Below, piece by piece: positions 36,435-45,348 of a stretch of 64,000 nt of DNA (its first letter is position 1; the number at the start of each line of letters is the position of its first letter). The notes under the pieces are model-generated. The model worked only from the letters and a program-made list of their open reading frames with translations. It was not told the origin of the DNA and ran no database searches. Source of the stretch: Thermocatellispora tengchongensis (GTDB taxonomy: Bacteria; Actinomycetota; Actinomycetes; Streptosporangiales; Streptosporangiaceae); NCBI RefSeq assembly GCF_014202315.1, contig NZ_JACHGN010000014.1, forward strand, positions 1 to 64,000. The letters are read 5' to 3'. The translations under genes were made by a program, and so were the position numbers.

Positions 36435-38126
36435 ATGAAACGGGTGACGGCTCCCTCCCGTGCCGGCCGCTACCGGATCGAGCAGATCATCGGCGTCGGC
36501 GGCTTCGCGTCGGTGTACCTCGCCCACGACGACGAGCTGCGCTCACCGGTCGCCGTCAAGATCCTCGCCGACAACTGGGCCCGGCAAACCCATATCCGCG
36601 AGCGGTTCCTGCAAGAGGCGCGGCTGCTGCGCCGGGCCGACTCCCACCGCCTGGTGCAGGTCTTCGACATCGGCACCCTCGACGACGGCAGGCCGTACTT
36701 CGTGATGACCTACGCCGACCGCGGCACCCTGGAGGACCGCATGGGCGGGGCGCCGATGCCGGTTGACTCGGCGCTGGACGTGGTGGAGGAGATCGGCCGG
36801 GGCGTGGCGGTGCTGCACAGCATCGGCGTGGTCCACCGCGACCTCAAGCCGTCCAACGTGCTGTTCTGCGCCCGGCCCGAGGGCGGCGAGCGGGTGATGG
36901 TGGCCGACCTCGGCATCGCCAGGTCCGCCGACCACCTGTCGGGGCTCACCCTGCCCGCGGGCTCGCCCGGCTACCAGGCGCCCGAGCAGCTCCGCGTGGA
37001 CGGCGCGCCCGACTCGCGGGCCGACGTGCACGGGCTGGGCGCGCTGACCTACCACCTGCTGACCGGCAGGGTGCCGGGCAGGCACGGCGAGCGGGTGCCG
37101 CCGTCGGCGGCGCGGCCCGGCGTGCCCGAGCCGATCGACGACGTCGTGATGTGCGCGCTCCACCCCGACCGCGACCGGCGCTGGCCCGACGCGGCGGCGT
37201 TCATCTCGGCGCTGGTCACCGCGCGGGCCGGCCACCGCCCCGCCCTTCCCGCGGCGCCCGCTCCCCCGGCCGGCCCTTTCCAGGCCGTCCCTCCGCAGCC
37301 CGGCCCTCCCCAGGCCGTCCCTCCGCAGCCCGGCCCTCCCCAGGCCGTCCCTCCGCAGCCCGGCCCTCCCCAAGCCGTCCCTCCCCAGGGCGGCCCGCCG
37401 CAGGCCGGCCCCGTCGCTGCCGAGGAGGAGCCGCGGCCCGGGAGCCGGATGCGCCCTCTGCTGGCGGGCGGCGCCGCCGTCGCGGTGGCCGCGGCGGGCA
37501 CGGCCGTGGCCATCATGGCGCTCGCCGGGAACCCTCCCGAGGCCGGCGGCAGCGCGGGCACATCCGCCGCCTCCGGCCGCCCGGCCTCCCCCGCGGCGTC
37601 GTCCGTGGCCTCCCCCGGGGCGTCGTCCACTGCGTCGTCCACTGCGTCGTCCGCGGCCTCCTCCGACGCCTGGTTCCGGCCGGGCGCCGACGTCCCCGAG
37701 CGGTACCGGCCGCTGATCGTCCAGGCCGGTACGACCTGCGAGCTGCGCGGCCTGTCCCCGGCGCTGATCGCGGCGATGCTGAAGGCCGAGAGCGGCTTCG
37801 ACCCCGGCCTGTCCGACCCGGCCAACGACGAGTACGGCATCGCCCGCTGGACCCCGTCGGTGCTGCGGCACTGGCAGCCGGGCGGCTACTCCCGCCCCGA
37901 GCCGCGCCCGCCGCTCAGCCCCGAGCTGTCGATCCCGGCGATGGGCCGGTTCATGTGCGGCCTGGGCCCGCGGATCGCCGACGTCCCCGGCGACCCGGCG
38001 ATCAACCTGGCCGCGCTCTACCGCAGCGGGGTGGAGCCGGTGCGCAAGGCGGGCGGGGTGCCGGCGCGGTGGCGCGAGTACACCCAGAAGGTCGCGGCGT
38101 ACCTGCGCGAGTACTCCCCCGCCTGA
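36435..38126 (+). CDS. Serine/threonine kinase fused to an extracellular transglycosylase-like domain
   Basis: Protein of 563 residues. The kinase domain (about 12-275) has the glycine loop GVGGFASV (20-27), Lys42, HRDLKPSN (Asp136) and ADLG in place of DFG. A proline-rich linker with four PPQPGPPQAV repeats and one membrane helix (about 339-365) follow. An Ala/Ser-rich spacer leads to an outer domain (about 416-562) with LSPALIAAMLKAESGFDP and YGIARWTPSVL, the pattern of lysozyme-like SLT domains; Glu452 is the likely catalytic residue. It could sense or cut peptidoglycan. A GTG at 36390 is an alternative start. Confidence 0.88.
   Translation: MKRVTAPSRAGRYRIEQIIGVGGFASVYLAHDDELRSPVAVKILADNWARQTHIRERFLQEARLLRRADSHRLVQVFDIGTLDDGRPYFVMTYADRGTLEDRMGGAPMPVDSALDVVEEIGRGVAVLHSIGVVHRDLKPSNVLFCARPEGGERVMVADLGIARSADHLSGLTLPAGSPGYQAPEQLRVDGAPDSRADVHGLGALTYHLLTGRVPGRHGERVPPSAARPGVPEPIDDVVMCALHPDRDRRWPDAAAFISALVTARAGHRPALPAAPAPPAGPFQAVPPQPGPPQAVPPQPGPPQAVPPQPGPPQAVPPQGGPPQAGPVAAEEEPRPGSRMRPLLAGGAAVAVAAAGTAVAIMALAGNPPEAGGSAGTSAASGRPASPAASSVASPGASSTASSTASSAASSDAWFRPGADVPERYRPLIVQAGTTCELRGLSPALIAAMLKAESGFDPGLSDPANDEYGIARWTPSVLRHWQPGGYSRPEPRPPLSPELSIPAMGRFMCGLGPRIADVPGDPAINLAALYRSGVEPVRKAGGVPARWREYTQKVAAYLREYSPA
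37278..37395 (+). repeat. In-frame 30-base repeats encoding PPQPGPPQAV
   Basis: About four near-identical 30-base units in the kinase gene encode the proline-rich linker before the membrane helix. They are likely to vary in number between strains. Confidence 0.8.
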
Positions 38127-38244
38127 TACGCCCCGGCGCGCGCTCTCGCGCAGGCCCGCCTGACCGGCCCGGGCTCTCGGACGGCCCCCACGCGACCGGC
38201 GGGCGCTGTTCGTGTGCCCCGGCCTGACCCGGTTCGGGCCGGGG

Positions 38245-38616
38245 TCAGGCGCGGCGTACGGCCTGCTCGGCCAGGGCGTTCACGCCGTACACCACGCCGC
38301 CGGCCAGGTCGCCGGCGGCGAGCCTGGTCGCCATGGCCGTGGCGACGAGCCGGCACCTGCCGTCGGGCAGGTCGCGGCGGGCGTGCTCGCCGGTGACGAT
38401 CTCCAGGGCCCGGCCGGCGAGGTCCACGTAGATCAGCACGGCCCGGCCGGCGTCCTCGCCGAGCGCGGCGTGCAGGCGCTCGGCGTACCGCCTGCGCCCC
38501 TCGCGGGCGCCGCCGAGGAAGACCGCGAAGCGCAGCCCGGTGCGGCGCTCGGCCCGGCCGATCGCCTCGCGGATGTCCCCCGCCTCCAGGGTGGTGATCC
38601 TGGGCACGGCGCTCAC
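38245..38616 (-). CDS. DUF5130 (TPM-like) family protein
   Basis: Protein of 123 residues from a GTG (VSAVPRITTLEAGDI). Segments LEAGDIREAIGRAERRTGLRFAVFLG and AVLIYVDLAGRALEIVTGEHARRDL resemble the TPM-like fold annotated as DUF5130 in mycobacteria. The role is unknown. The start overlaps the stop of the gene at 38613 by four bases (GTGA), a sign of translational coupling. Confidence 0.75.
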   Translation of the reverse strand: MSAVPRITTLEAGDIREAIGRAERRTGLRFAVFLGGAREGRRRYAERLHAALGEDAGRAVLIYVDLAGRALEIVTGEHARRDLPDGRCRLVATAMATRLAAGDLAGGVVYGVNALAEQAVRRA

Positions 38617-38915
38617 CACCCCGCCGAGGCGCCGCCGACGCCGGGACCGGGCTCGGCGGTCTCGGCCAGCGCCGGCCAGTCGATCTCGGGCACCGAGACC
38701 CAGCCGGGGCGTCCGTCCACCAGCACCAGGGTGGAGTCGCCCACGCCGTGCTCGCCGTGCCCGGGGCCGCCGAACCACACCACGTCGTCGCGCGGGCCGG
38801 GCGCCCCGCGCGGTTCGCGGGCCCTGCCGGGCAGCGCCACCGCCGCGGCGATCACGATGAACAACCCCGTGGATACCCCGATGAGTACGCCGAGCACCTC
38901 TGCCGCGCTGTCCAC
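38613..38915 (-). CDS. Small membrane protein upstream of the DUF5130 gene
   Basis: Protein of 100 residues. One N-terminal membrane helix (VLGVLIGVSTGLFIVIAAAVAL) is followed by a cytoplasmic part with WFGGPGHGEHGVGDSTLVL. No named family is recognised. Its stop overlaps the next start by four bases. Confidence 0.7.
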   Translation of the reverse strand: MDSAAEVLGVLIGVSTGLFIVIAAAVALPGRAREPRGAPGPRDDVVWFGGPGHGEHGVGDSTLVLVDGRPGWVSVPEIDWPALAETAEPGPGVGGASAGW

Positions 38916-39357
38916 ACGCAGAACGTAACCCCGCCGCCGCGGGCCGTCGAGGCGCGTTCTCGGCCGGAAGGGCGACGGGCGGATAACGGCGGCCCGGATC
39001 GGCCCCTGGGGACGCGCCTTTGCCCTGGTCGTGGCCGCCTCGGAGCCATCCTGAAGGTGACAGTTGCGTACGCCCCGGCGGCCCTTTCGCCCCGGCGCCG
39101 AGGTGTACGGGCAGCGTACGGGCGGTGCCTCCGGGTGGCCGCCGGGGTGCGTTCCGTCCCAGCCCAGCCACCCCGGGAACCCTGCCGGTAAGATCGGAGC
39201 AGTCCGACATCGACCCGGCGTGACCCGCTGCCCGTATCGGAGTTGTCTAGAGAGGAAGGGTATAGATACCCGGTTCTGGACCTACCGAAGCGGGTATAGG
39301 CGGCCACAAAAGTGTGAACTAGGGAAGACTAGGCAATCCGACGACGTCTCAACTACG
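38916..39357. other. Intergenic region upstream of the NERD gene
   Basis: No gene is seen. The part from about 39220 is notably AT-richer than its surroundings and includes the palindrome at 39258 and a second half-site at 39291. Confidence 0.5.
39258..39271. promoter_or_regulatory. GGGTAT-AG-ATACCC palindrome
   Basis: Perfect 14-base palindrome about 90 bases before the NERD gene. A further CGGGTATAGG half-site lies at 39291-39300. TATA-like words inside make overlap with a promoter plausible. Confidence 0.45.
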
Positions 39358-40185
39358 GTGAGTTACGTGGATCACGGCCAGACTCCGGAAGACGGTCACA
39401 CAGAGTCACCAATCTGGGTCAGTGACCGGCCTGAACAGTCCTCGGGCCGCCCGGCCCCGCGCGCATCGACCTACGCGCCGGTCGAGCGGGTCTCGCTGCG
39501 CGGCCTCCTCCAGGAGCCCAAGTACCGCCACCTTCGCCGCCGCGTGGTCATCGCCGTGCTCGCGGGCATCATCATCGGCATCCTGATCGCCGACTGGCGC
39601 GCCGGGGTGACCGGGGCCGTGCTCGCCGCCATCGCCGACACGATCTACCGTGCGCGCTCGGCGTCCTCGGTGCCGGCCTGGCGCCGGCCGTCGGTAGCGG
39701 AGCGGCGCACGGAGGCGCAGCTCAAGAAGCTGGAGCGCGGCGGCTACCGCACCCTCCACGCGCGGGCGATCCCCGGGAGCGAGGCGCAGATCGACCATCT
39801 CGTCATCGGGCCGACCGGCGTGTACGCGGTCGACTCCGAGAAGTGGGACAAACGCCTGCCGGTGCGGGTGCAGTCGGGCAAGCGGCTCTTCCACGGCCCC
39901 TTCAACCAGAAGCCGCGTCTGGACGAGGCGGCGTGGGAGGCCGCGCAGGCGAGCGAGCTGATCACCAAGAAGCTCGACCGCGAGGTGACCGTGGTGCCGT
40001 CGCTGGCGATCTACGGCCCGGCGATCCCGTGGAAGATCCTCAGCATCCGGCAGGTGGACGTCTTCGAGGGCAGCCGGGTGCGCAAGTGGATCACCAAGCG
40101 GGAGCGCTCGCTGACCGACACCGAGATCGACCAGATCTACGAGGCCGCGTCCCAGGTGCTCCCGCCGCGTTACGCCGAGTCCTGA
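39358..40185 (+). CDS. NERD-domain membrane protein
   Basis: Protein of 275 residues from a GTG ([13 protein letters not shown]). It has a basic stretch and one hydrophobic helix ([16 protein letters not shown], about 64-80). A NERD nuclease-related domain follows (about 115-215), with [19 protein letters not shown] and [20 protein letters not shown], where the acidic residues and lysine mark the nuclease-like core. The function is unknown; NERD proteins are proposed to act on DNA or RNA. No strong ribosome site precedes the start. Confidence 0.82.
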   Translation: MSYVDHGQTPEDGHTESPIWVSDRPEQSSGRPAPRASTYAPVERVSLRGLLQEPKYRHLRRRVVIAVLAGIIIGILIADWRAGVTGAVLAAIADTIYRARSASSVPAWRRPSVAERRTEAQLKKLERGGYRTLHARAIPGSEAQIDHLVIGPTGVYAVDSEKWDKRLPVRVQSGKRLFHGPFNQKPRLDEAAWEAAQASELITKKLDREVTVVPSLAIYGPAIPWKILSIRQVDVFEGSRVRKWITKRERSLTDTEIDQIYEAASQVLPPRYAES

Positions 40186-40400
40186 CCCGCGCCGTCGTCC
40201 CGGCGCCGCAGTCCCGGCGCCGCAGTCCCGGGTCCCCGGCGGTCGAACAGCCGGTCGAACAGGCCGTGCTCAGGGGCCCCGACCCGGGCCGCCGTCCCGG
40301 GTGCCGGACTGTCGCGTCTCAACCGCCGGGCGGGCGGCCGTACCATGGAAAGACTCGCCTGCGCCCGCAGGACTGCCGGTCTTCGATGGGAGAACGCGTC

Positions 40401-42239
40401 ATGCCCGCCCTCAGGTCTCGTACGGTCACTCACGGCAGGAACATGGCCGGAGCCCGGGCCCTGCTCCGGGCGACCGGTGTAGCCGGCAGCGACTTCGGCA
40501 AGCCGATCGTCGCCGTGGCCAACAGCTTCACCCAGTTCGTGCCGGGCCACGTGCACCTGCGCGAGGTCGGCGACGTGGTGGCCGCGGCGGTGCGTGAGGC
40601 GGGGGCGATCCCGCGCGAGTTCAACACCATCGCGGTCGACGACGGCATCGCGATGGGCCACGGCGGCATGCTGTACTCCCTGCCCAGCCGCGAGCTGATC
40701 GCCGACGCCGTGGAGTACATGGTCAACGCCCACTGCGCCGACGCGCTCATCTGCGTCTCCAACTGCGACAAGATCACCCCGGGCATGCTGCTGGCCGCGT
40801 TCCGGCTCAACATCCCCACGGTGTTCGTCTCCGGCGGCCCGATGGAGGCCGGCAAGTCGGGCGGGCGCAAGCTCGACCTCATCGACCCGATGATCGCCTC
40901 CGCCGACGACAGCGTCTCCGACGCCGACCTGCTGCAGATGGAAGAGAGCGCCTGCCCCACCTGCGGCTCGTGCAGCGGCATGTTCACCGCCAACTCGATG
41001 AACTGCCTGGCCGAGGCGATCGGGCTGGCGCTGCCGGGCAACGGCACCACCCTGGCCACCCACGTCGCGCGGCGCGGCCTGTTCGAGAAGGCCGGGCACA
41101 CCGTCGTGGAGCTGGCCAGGCGCTACTACGAGCAGGACGACGAGAGCGTGCTGCCGCGCTCGATCGCCACCCGCGACGCCTTCGAGAACGCCATGGCGCT
41201 GGACGTCGCGATGGGCGGCTCGACCAACACGATCCTGCACCTGCTGGCCGCGGCCCGCGAGGCGGGCGTCGACTTCGGCCTCAAGGAGATCAACGAGCTG
41301 TCGCTGCGGGTGCCGTGCCTGTGCAAGGTGGCCCCGGCCACGGCGAAGTACCACGTGGAGGACGTCCACCGGGCGGGCGGCATCCCGGCCATCCTGGGCG
41401 AGCTGGACCGGGCCGGGCTGCTGCACCGCGACGTGCCCACGATCCACTCCGCCACGCTGGGCGAGTACATCTCCTCGTGGGACCCGAAGTCGCCGACCGT
41501 GCTGCCCGAGGCACTGGAGCTGTGGCACGCGGCCCCCGGCAACGTGCGTACGGTCAAGGCGTACTCGCAGGACGCCCGCTGGGAGTCGCTGGACCTGGAC
41601 CGCGAGGAGGGGTGCGTGCGCGACCTGGAGCACGCCTACACCCGCGACGGCGGCCTGGCGGTGCTCTACGGCAACCTCGCCCTCGATGGCGCGGTGGTCA
41701 AGACGGCGGGCGTCGATGAGTCGATCTGGCGCTTCTCCGGCCCCGCGGTGGTGTTCGAGTCGCAGGAGGACGCGGTCGAGGGCATCCTGAACAACCGCGT
41801 CAAGGCCGGCGACGTGGTCGTGATCCGCTACGAGGGCCCCAAGGGCGGCCCCGGCATGCAGGAGATGCTCTACCCGACCTCGTTCCTCAAGGGCAAGGGC
41901 CTGGGCAAGGTGTGCGCGCTGGTCACCGACGGCCGCTTCTCCGGCGGCACGTCCGGTCTGTCCATCGGCCACGCCTCTCCCGAGGCGGCCGAGGGCGGCC
42001 TGATCGCGCTGGTCGAGGACGGCGACATCATCGAGATCGACATCCCGGGCCGGTCGATGGTGCTCAAGGTCGCCGAGAGCGAGCTGGCGGCCCGCCGCGA
42101 GCGCCTGCTGGCCGAGCTGGGCGGCTTCCGCCCGCGCGAGCGCCACCGCCCGGTGAGCGCGGCCCTTCAGGCGTACGCGGCCCTGACCACCTCCGCCAGC
42201 ACGGGCGCCTCCCGCGACCTCACCCAGCTCTCCCGCTGA
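40401..42239 (+). CDS. ilvD: Dihydroxy-acid dehydratase
   Basis: Third enzyme of branched-chain amino-acid synthesis: it dehydrates dihydroxy-isovalerate and dihydroxy-methylvalerate to the keto acids. The 612 residues match the E. coli type. The N-terminus [21 protein letters not shown] is diagnostic. Iron-sulfur ligands are the cysteines in [10 protein letters not shown] and in [11 protein letters not shown]. The ATG follows GGGAGAA at eight bases; an in-frame ATG five codons upstream is less likely. No other ilv genes are nearby. Confidence 0.96.
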   Translation: MPALRSRTVTHGRNMAGARALLRATGVAGSDFGKPIVAVANSFTQFVPGHVHLREVGDVVAAAVREAGAIPREFNTIAVDDGIAMGHGGMLYSLPSRELIADAVEYMVNAHCADALICVSNCDKITPGMLLAAFRLNIPTVFVSGGPMEAGKSGGRKLDLIDPMIASADDSVSDADLLQMEESACPTCGSCSGMFTANSMNCLAEAIGLALPGNGTTLATHVARRGLFEKAGHTVVELARRYYEQDDESVLPRSIATRDAFENAMALDVAMGGSTNTILHLLAAAREAGVDFGLKEINELSLRVPCLCKVAPATAKYHVEDVHRAGGIPAILGELDRAGLLHRDVPTIHSATLGEYISSWDPKSPTVLPEALELWHAAPGNVRTVKAYSQDARWESLDLDREEGCVRDLEHAYTRDGGLAVLYGNLALDGAVVKTAGVDESIWRFSGPAVVFESQEDAVEGILNNRVKAGDVVVIRYEGPKGGPGMQEMLYPTSFLKGKGLGKVCALVTDGRFSGGTSGLSIGHASPEAAEGGLIALVEDGDIIEIDIPGRSMVLKVAESELAARRERLLAELGGFRPRERHRPVSAALQAYAALTTSASTGASRDLTQLSR

Positions 42240-42240
42240 C

Positions 42241-42515
42241 ACCGGCTCACCGACACTCCACCGGCGGGCGTCGACCAACGCCCGCCACCCCACCCGATCA
42301 CACCGGCCGGCCGCCGCTCCACCGGCGGGCGGGGATCGACGCCCGCCCACCCCACACACCTCCCCCGGTCACACCGGCACCCCCACACTCCACCGGCGGG
42401 CGGCGGCCGGCGCCCGCCACCCCACCCAGTCACACCGACTCGCCGGCGCTCCACCGGCGGGCGGCGATCGGTGCCCGCCTGCCCCACCCACCTCCCCCGG
42501 TGACACCCCACCGGT
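42241..42515. repeat. Array of four hairpin repeats after ilvD
   Basis: CTCCACCGGCGGGCG occurs at 42256, 42317, 42388 and 42449, each followed by a complementary CGCCCGCC that can fold back. Spacing alternates 61, 71 and 61 bases, so a roughly 132-base block is duplicated. There is no gene in this stretch. It may terminate ilvD transcription or be a REP-like element. Confidence 0.75.
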
Positions 42516-42562
42516 GAGCCGGAGATCGACGATGTGTTCTAAAAATTGTCGGCATCCACAGG

Positions 42563-42568
42563 TAAAAT
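42563..42568 (+). promoter_or_regulatory. -10 box of the WYL gene (leaderless)
   Basis: TAAAAT lies so that the transcript would start at the A of the ATG at 42575. The surrounding bases are AT-rich compared with the region. Confidence 0.45.
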
Positions 42569-42574
42569 CAAGGT

Positions 42575-43066
42575 ATGGCTAACGTCATCACGCCTGCCGC
42601 CCCCACCCGCTCGCTGACGACCGCCGAGATCGCCGCTCTCGCCCTCTCCCTCGCCCACCTCGGCGCGGGACCCCAGTCCGTCACCGCACGGCGCGGCCTG
42701 CGCCACGCGTTCGAGCACCTGGAGCTCGACGACGACGTCATCGCCACCACCCTCGCCACCCTGACCACCCCGCTCCCCGCCGACGTCGCGACCCGGGCCC
42801 GGGTCATCGCCGACGCGATCACCGACCGTCTGGTGATCCGCCTGCACTACCGCGACGCGGGCGGCCGGATCACCGCCCGCGAGGTCGATCCGGTGACCTG
42901 CCTGGTCCACCGCGAGTACTGGTATCTCGTGGGCATGTGCCGCATGCGCCGCGCGATCCGGGCCTTCCGGTTCGACCGGATCATCGCGGTCGAGCCGACC
43001 ATGATCCCCGCCCGGCCGCACCTCGCCGAGCGCTTCCTGCCGTTCCAGCGCCGCAAGGCCGCGTAA
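42575..43066 (+). CDS. WYL-domain protein
   Basis: Protein of 163 residues. An N-terminal helical region is followed by a WYL-like domain (about 88-155): RLVIRLHYRDAGGRITAREVDPVTCLVHREYWYLVGMC then FRFDRI. WYL domains bind nucleic acid or nucleotides and usually sit behind a winged helix; here the HTH is missing or very divergent, so this may be a stand-alone or truncated regulator. It probably has a leaderless transcript. Confidence 0.82.
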   Translation: MANVITPAAPTRSLTTAEIAALALSLAHLGAGPQSVTARRGLRHAFEHLELDDDVIATTLATLTTPLPADVATRARVIADAITDRLVIRLHYRDAGGRITAREVDPVTCLVHREYWYLVGMCRMRRAIRAFRFDRIIAVEPTMIPARPHLAERFLPFQRRKAA

Positions 43067-43134
43067 GCGACGATTGACACGACACTGACCCCTCGATCCG
43101 GACTTTCCACCACGGACCATGGCACAGTCCCCAC

Positions 43135-44019
43135 ATGGGGGTTCGGATCAGGGGTGTGCGTCTCGCCCTGTGCGCGGCGCTCCCACTGACGGTCTGCGGC
43201 GGCGCCGCGGGCCCCGCGCCCACGCCGCCCCAGCCCGTCGTCGTGAGCCGGTGGGCGCCCGCCGTGAACCCCCGGCCGACCCCTGGATTCGACGAGGCCG
43301 CACGGCGGCGGCTGGTCCGGGCCCTGGACTCCTACCTCGCCGACCGCCCCGGACGCGCGGCCCTGGCGGTGTACGACCGGGTGACGGGGGTCCGCTTCGG
43401 CTACCACCAGCGCCCGCCGATCATGCTCGCCAGCGTGGCCAAGGTGGACATCCTGGCCGCGCTGCTGCTGCGGGCGCAGGAGCGAGGGCGCCTTCTCACC
43501 ACCGAGGAGCGCGAGCTGGCCGACCGGATGATCACCGTGAGCGACAACGACGCCGCGCGCTCGCTCTACGCCGAGATCGGCGGGCGCGAGGGCCTGCGCG
43601 GCGCGCTGCGATCCCTCGGCGTCATCGGGCTGCGGCCGGTCGATCCGCACTCGGGGATGAGCACGAGCACCCCGGCCGCCCAGATCAGGGTGCTGGAGAC
43701 GCTGACCAGCCCCGCGAGCCCCATCGGCAGGGCCGGCCGCCGGTACGCGCTGCGCCTGATGTCCTCGGTCGCCGGCGAGCAGGCGTGGGGCGTGAGCGCG
43801 GCGGCGGGCCCCGGCGAGAAGGTGGCGCTGAAGAACGGGTGGCTGCCGGCCGAGGCGCACGGCGGCCTGTGGACCGTCAACAGCATCGGCCGCCTGCGCG
43901 GCGACCGGCACGACCTGCTGATCGCCGTGCTATCCGAGCGCAATCCCGACCTGGCCACCGGCATCGCGACCGTCCAGGAACTGGCCCGCCTGACCGCCCG
44001 CGCCGTACGCGGCCCCTGA
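43135..44019 (+). CDS. Secreted serine hydrolase, class A beta-lactamase-like
   Basis: Protein of 294 residues with an N-terminal export signal ending near LTVCGGA, possibly a lipoprotein site though valine before the cysteine is not ideal. The active-site motifs of the class A family are present: SVAK (serine and lysine), SDN and KNG in place of KTG. The last variant and the lack of a clear omega-loop EXXLN make true beta-lactam hydrolysis uncertain. A TTGACA lies at 43074, 60 bases upstream. Confidence 0.85.
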   Translation: MGVRIRGVRLALCAALPLTVCGGAAGPAPTPPQPVVVSRWAPAVNPRPTPGFDEAARRRLVRALDSYLADRPGRAALAVYDRVTGVRFGYHQRPPIMLASVAKVDILAALLLRAQERGRLLTTEERELADRMITVSDNDAARSLYAEIGGREGLRGALRSLGVIGLRPVDPHSGMSTSTPAAQIRVLETLTSPASPIGRAGRRYALRLMSSVAGEQAWGVSAAAGPGEKVALKNGWLPAEAHGGLWTVNSIGRLRGDRHDLLIAVLSERNPDLATGIATVQELARLTARAVRGP

Positions 44020-44046
44020 CCCGGCCCCGCGCCGCGGACTCGGCGC

Positions 44047-44259
44047 TCAGCCGCAGCAGCCGCCCCCGCAGCACCCGCCGCCGCCCCCGCCCGCGGGGGC
44101 CTTCGCGCTCGCGCCGCCGGTCACCGCGACCGTGGACAGGAGCTTGACGGTGTCGTCGTGCCCCGCGGGGCAGGTGGCCGGCGCGTCGGCCTGGGCCATG
44201 GGACGGGTCAGCTCGAAGGTGTGGCCGCACGCGCGGCACCGGAACTCGTAACGCGGCAT
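44047..44259 (-). CDS. FmdB-family zinc ribbon protein
   Basis: Protein of 70 residues beginning MPRYEFRCRACGHTFEL. The first CXXC pair and a later CPAGH form the zinc ribbon. The tail is glycine/cysteine-rich (GGGGGGCCGGGCCG), a common ending for actinobacterial members. The function is unknown; some members have been linked to amidase or regulatory roles. A TATCCT box six bases before the ATG would give a leaderless transcript. Confidence 0.88.
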   Translation of the reverse strand: MPRYEFRCRACGHTFELTRPMAQADAPATCPAGHDDTVKLLSTVAVTGGASAKAPAGGGGGGCCGGGCCG

Positions 44260-44353
44260 GACAGAAGGATACGCATCCCGCACCGGGTCAAAACGGGGTG
44301 CGGGCCCGGCAAAGCTCTGGGCGAGCACAAGGGCAGCGCCGGCGCGCACAAGG

Positions 44354-44488
44354 GAGAGGCACGCATCGGGGAGAGGCACGCATCGGGGAGAGGCACGCAT
44401 AGGCAGTGGGCACGCCACAGACAGGGACACGCCACAGACAGAGACACGCCACAGACAGAGACACACCACAGACAGAGGCACGCATAAG
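44354..44488. repeat. Two adjacent 17-base minisatellites
   Basis: GAGAGGCACGCATCGGG repeats from 44354 (two full copies and one partial), then CACGCCACAGACAGAGA from 44411 in four copies. Both have a period of 17 bases. The stretch 44260-44558 has no gene; in one minus-strand frame it reads as a Cys/Leu/Val-rich repeat that I regard as fortuitous. Confidence 0.85.
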
Positions 44489-44558
44489 GGAACCGCCGCG
44501 GGCTCCGGACGGGTCCGGCGCCCGCGGCGGTCACTCGTCCGCGGTCGGGCTGACGAGG

Positions 44559-45068
44559 CTAGGCCGCGGTCTCCGCGAGGTAGGGCGCCCACTGCGGGTC
44601 GCCGACGAGCTGCGCGCCGATGAGCCGCCAATGGGCGCCTCGTGGCACCACCGGGGCGACGCGCAGCGCCCACCCCAGCTCCTCCAGCAACTTGTCGGCC
44701 TTGCGGTGGTTGCACGCCATGCAGGAGGCCACGCAGTTCTCCCACGTGTGCGTGCCGCCCCGGGATCGCGGGATGACATGGTCGATGGTCTCGGCCCGCT
44801 GCCCGCAGTACGCGCAGCGGTAGTCGTCGCGCCGCATCAGCGCCGCGCGCGTGAGGGGGATCCGAGACCGGTAGGGGATACGGACATATCTCCTGAGCCT
44901 GATGACCGACGGCACATCCAGGGTGCGGCTGGCGGAGCGCAGCACCGCGCCACGCCCGTCACGGTGGATGACGTCGGCCTTCTCCCTGAGCACGAGCACG
45001 ACGGCCCGATGCAGGGAGAGGGTGGTCAGGGGTTCGAAGGTGGCATTGAGCAGCAGAACCTGGCGCAT
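44559..45068 (-). CDS. HNH endonuclease-type protein
   Basis: Protein of 169 residues. The zinc-bound HNH core is complete: CXXC at 85/88, Asp96-His97 in DHVIPRSRGG, Asn111 and a second CXXC at 116/119, ending NHRKA. The N-terminal 80 residues (VLLLNATFEPLTTLSLHRAV) are the typical actinobacterial extension. It is widely conserved on actinobacterial chromosomes and probably has a housekeeping role in DNA metabolism. The ATG follows GGGAGAGG. Confidence 0.9.
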   Translation of the reverse strand: MRQVLLLNATFEPLTTLSLHRAVVLVLREKADVIHRDGRGAVLRSASRTLDVPSVIRLRRYVRIPYRSRIPLTRAALMRRDDYRCAYCGQRAETIDHVIPRSRGGTHTWENCVASCMACNHRKADKLLEELGWALRVAPVVPRGAHWRLIGAQLVGDPQWAPYLAETAA

Positions 45069-45259
45069 CAGCGGGCCTCTCCCGCAGTACGCGAAATGTC
45101 GGCGGCCGCGCCGGGGCGCGACCGGGGTTGTTGTGGCCCGCTCTCTTGGGGCCCGTTCGCTTCCGTCACAGGGACCTCCGCCGGACGGCCCAACGGATGG
45201 TCACCACGGCACCGTCCTCCACCAGTCTGGCCTTCGACTCCGCTCTCCCGCCACCCCAT
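45068..45259 (-). CDS. Possible 63-codon frame overlapping the HNH start
   Basis: An ATG-initiated frame rich in Gly, Arg, Pro and Glu ends at a TGA overlapping the ATG of the HNH gene. It has no good ribosome site or similarity that I recognise. The HNH gene has its own strong ribosome site, so this frame may be fortuitous. Confidence 0.2.
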   Translation of the reverse strand: MGWRESGVEGQTGGGRCRGDHPLGRPAEVPVTEANGPQESGPQQPRSRPGAAADISRTAGEAR

Positions 45260-45318
45260 AACGCCGGGCCGGAATGACGCGAGAGACGCCTGTGCCTGTT
45301 ATCCCCGTCCTGGGCGCT

Positions 45319-45348
45319 GTTTACTCCGTTCGACAACCCCGTTTACTC
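45319..45348 (+). promoter_or_regulatory. Direct repeats GTTTACTC upstream of the S9 peptidase
   Basis: GTTTACTC at 45319 and 45341, 22 bases apart (two helical turns), about 90 bases before the gene. A -10 box TAGGGT lies at 45421, eight bases before the ATG, which predicts a leaderless transcript. Confidence 0.35.

Noticed and set aside
44354-44488. Possible CRISPR array
   Set aside because: Units are directly contiguous at 17 bases without unique spacers, and there are no cas genes.
44288-44745. Minus-strand frame with a Cys/Leu/Val/Ser repeat over the minisatellite
   Set aside because: The repeat is explained by the 17-base units; a period of 17 is not a multiple of three, so the reading changes frame between copies and is not a protein repeat.
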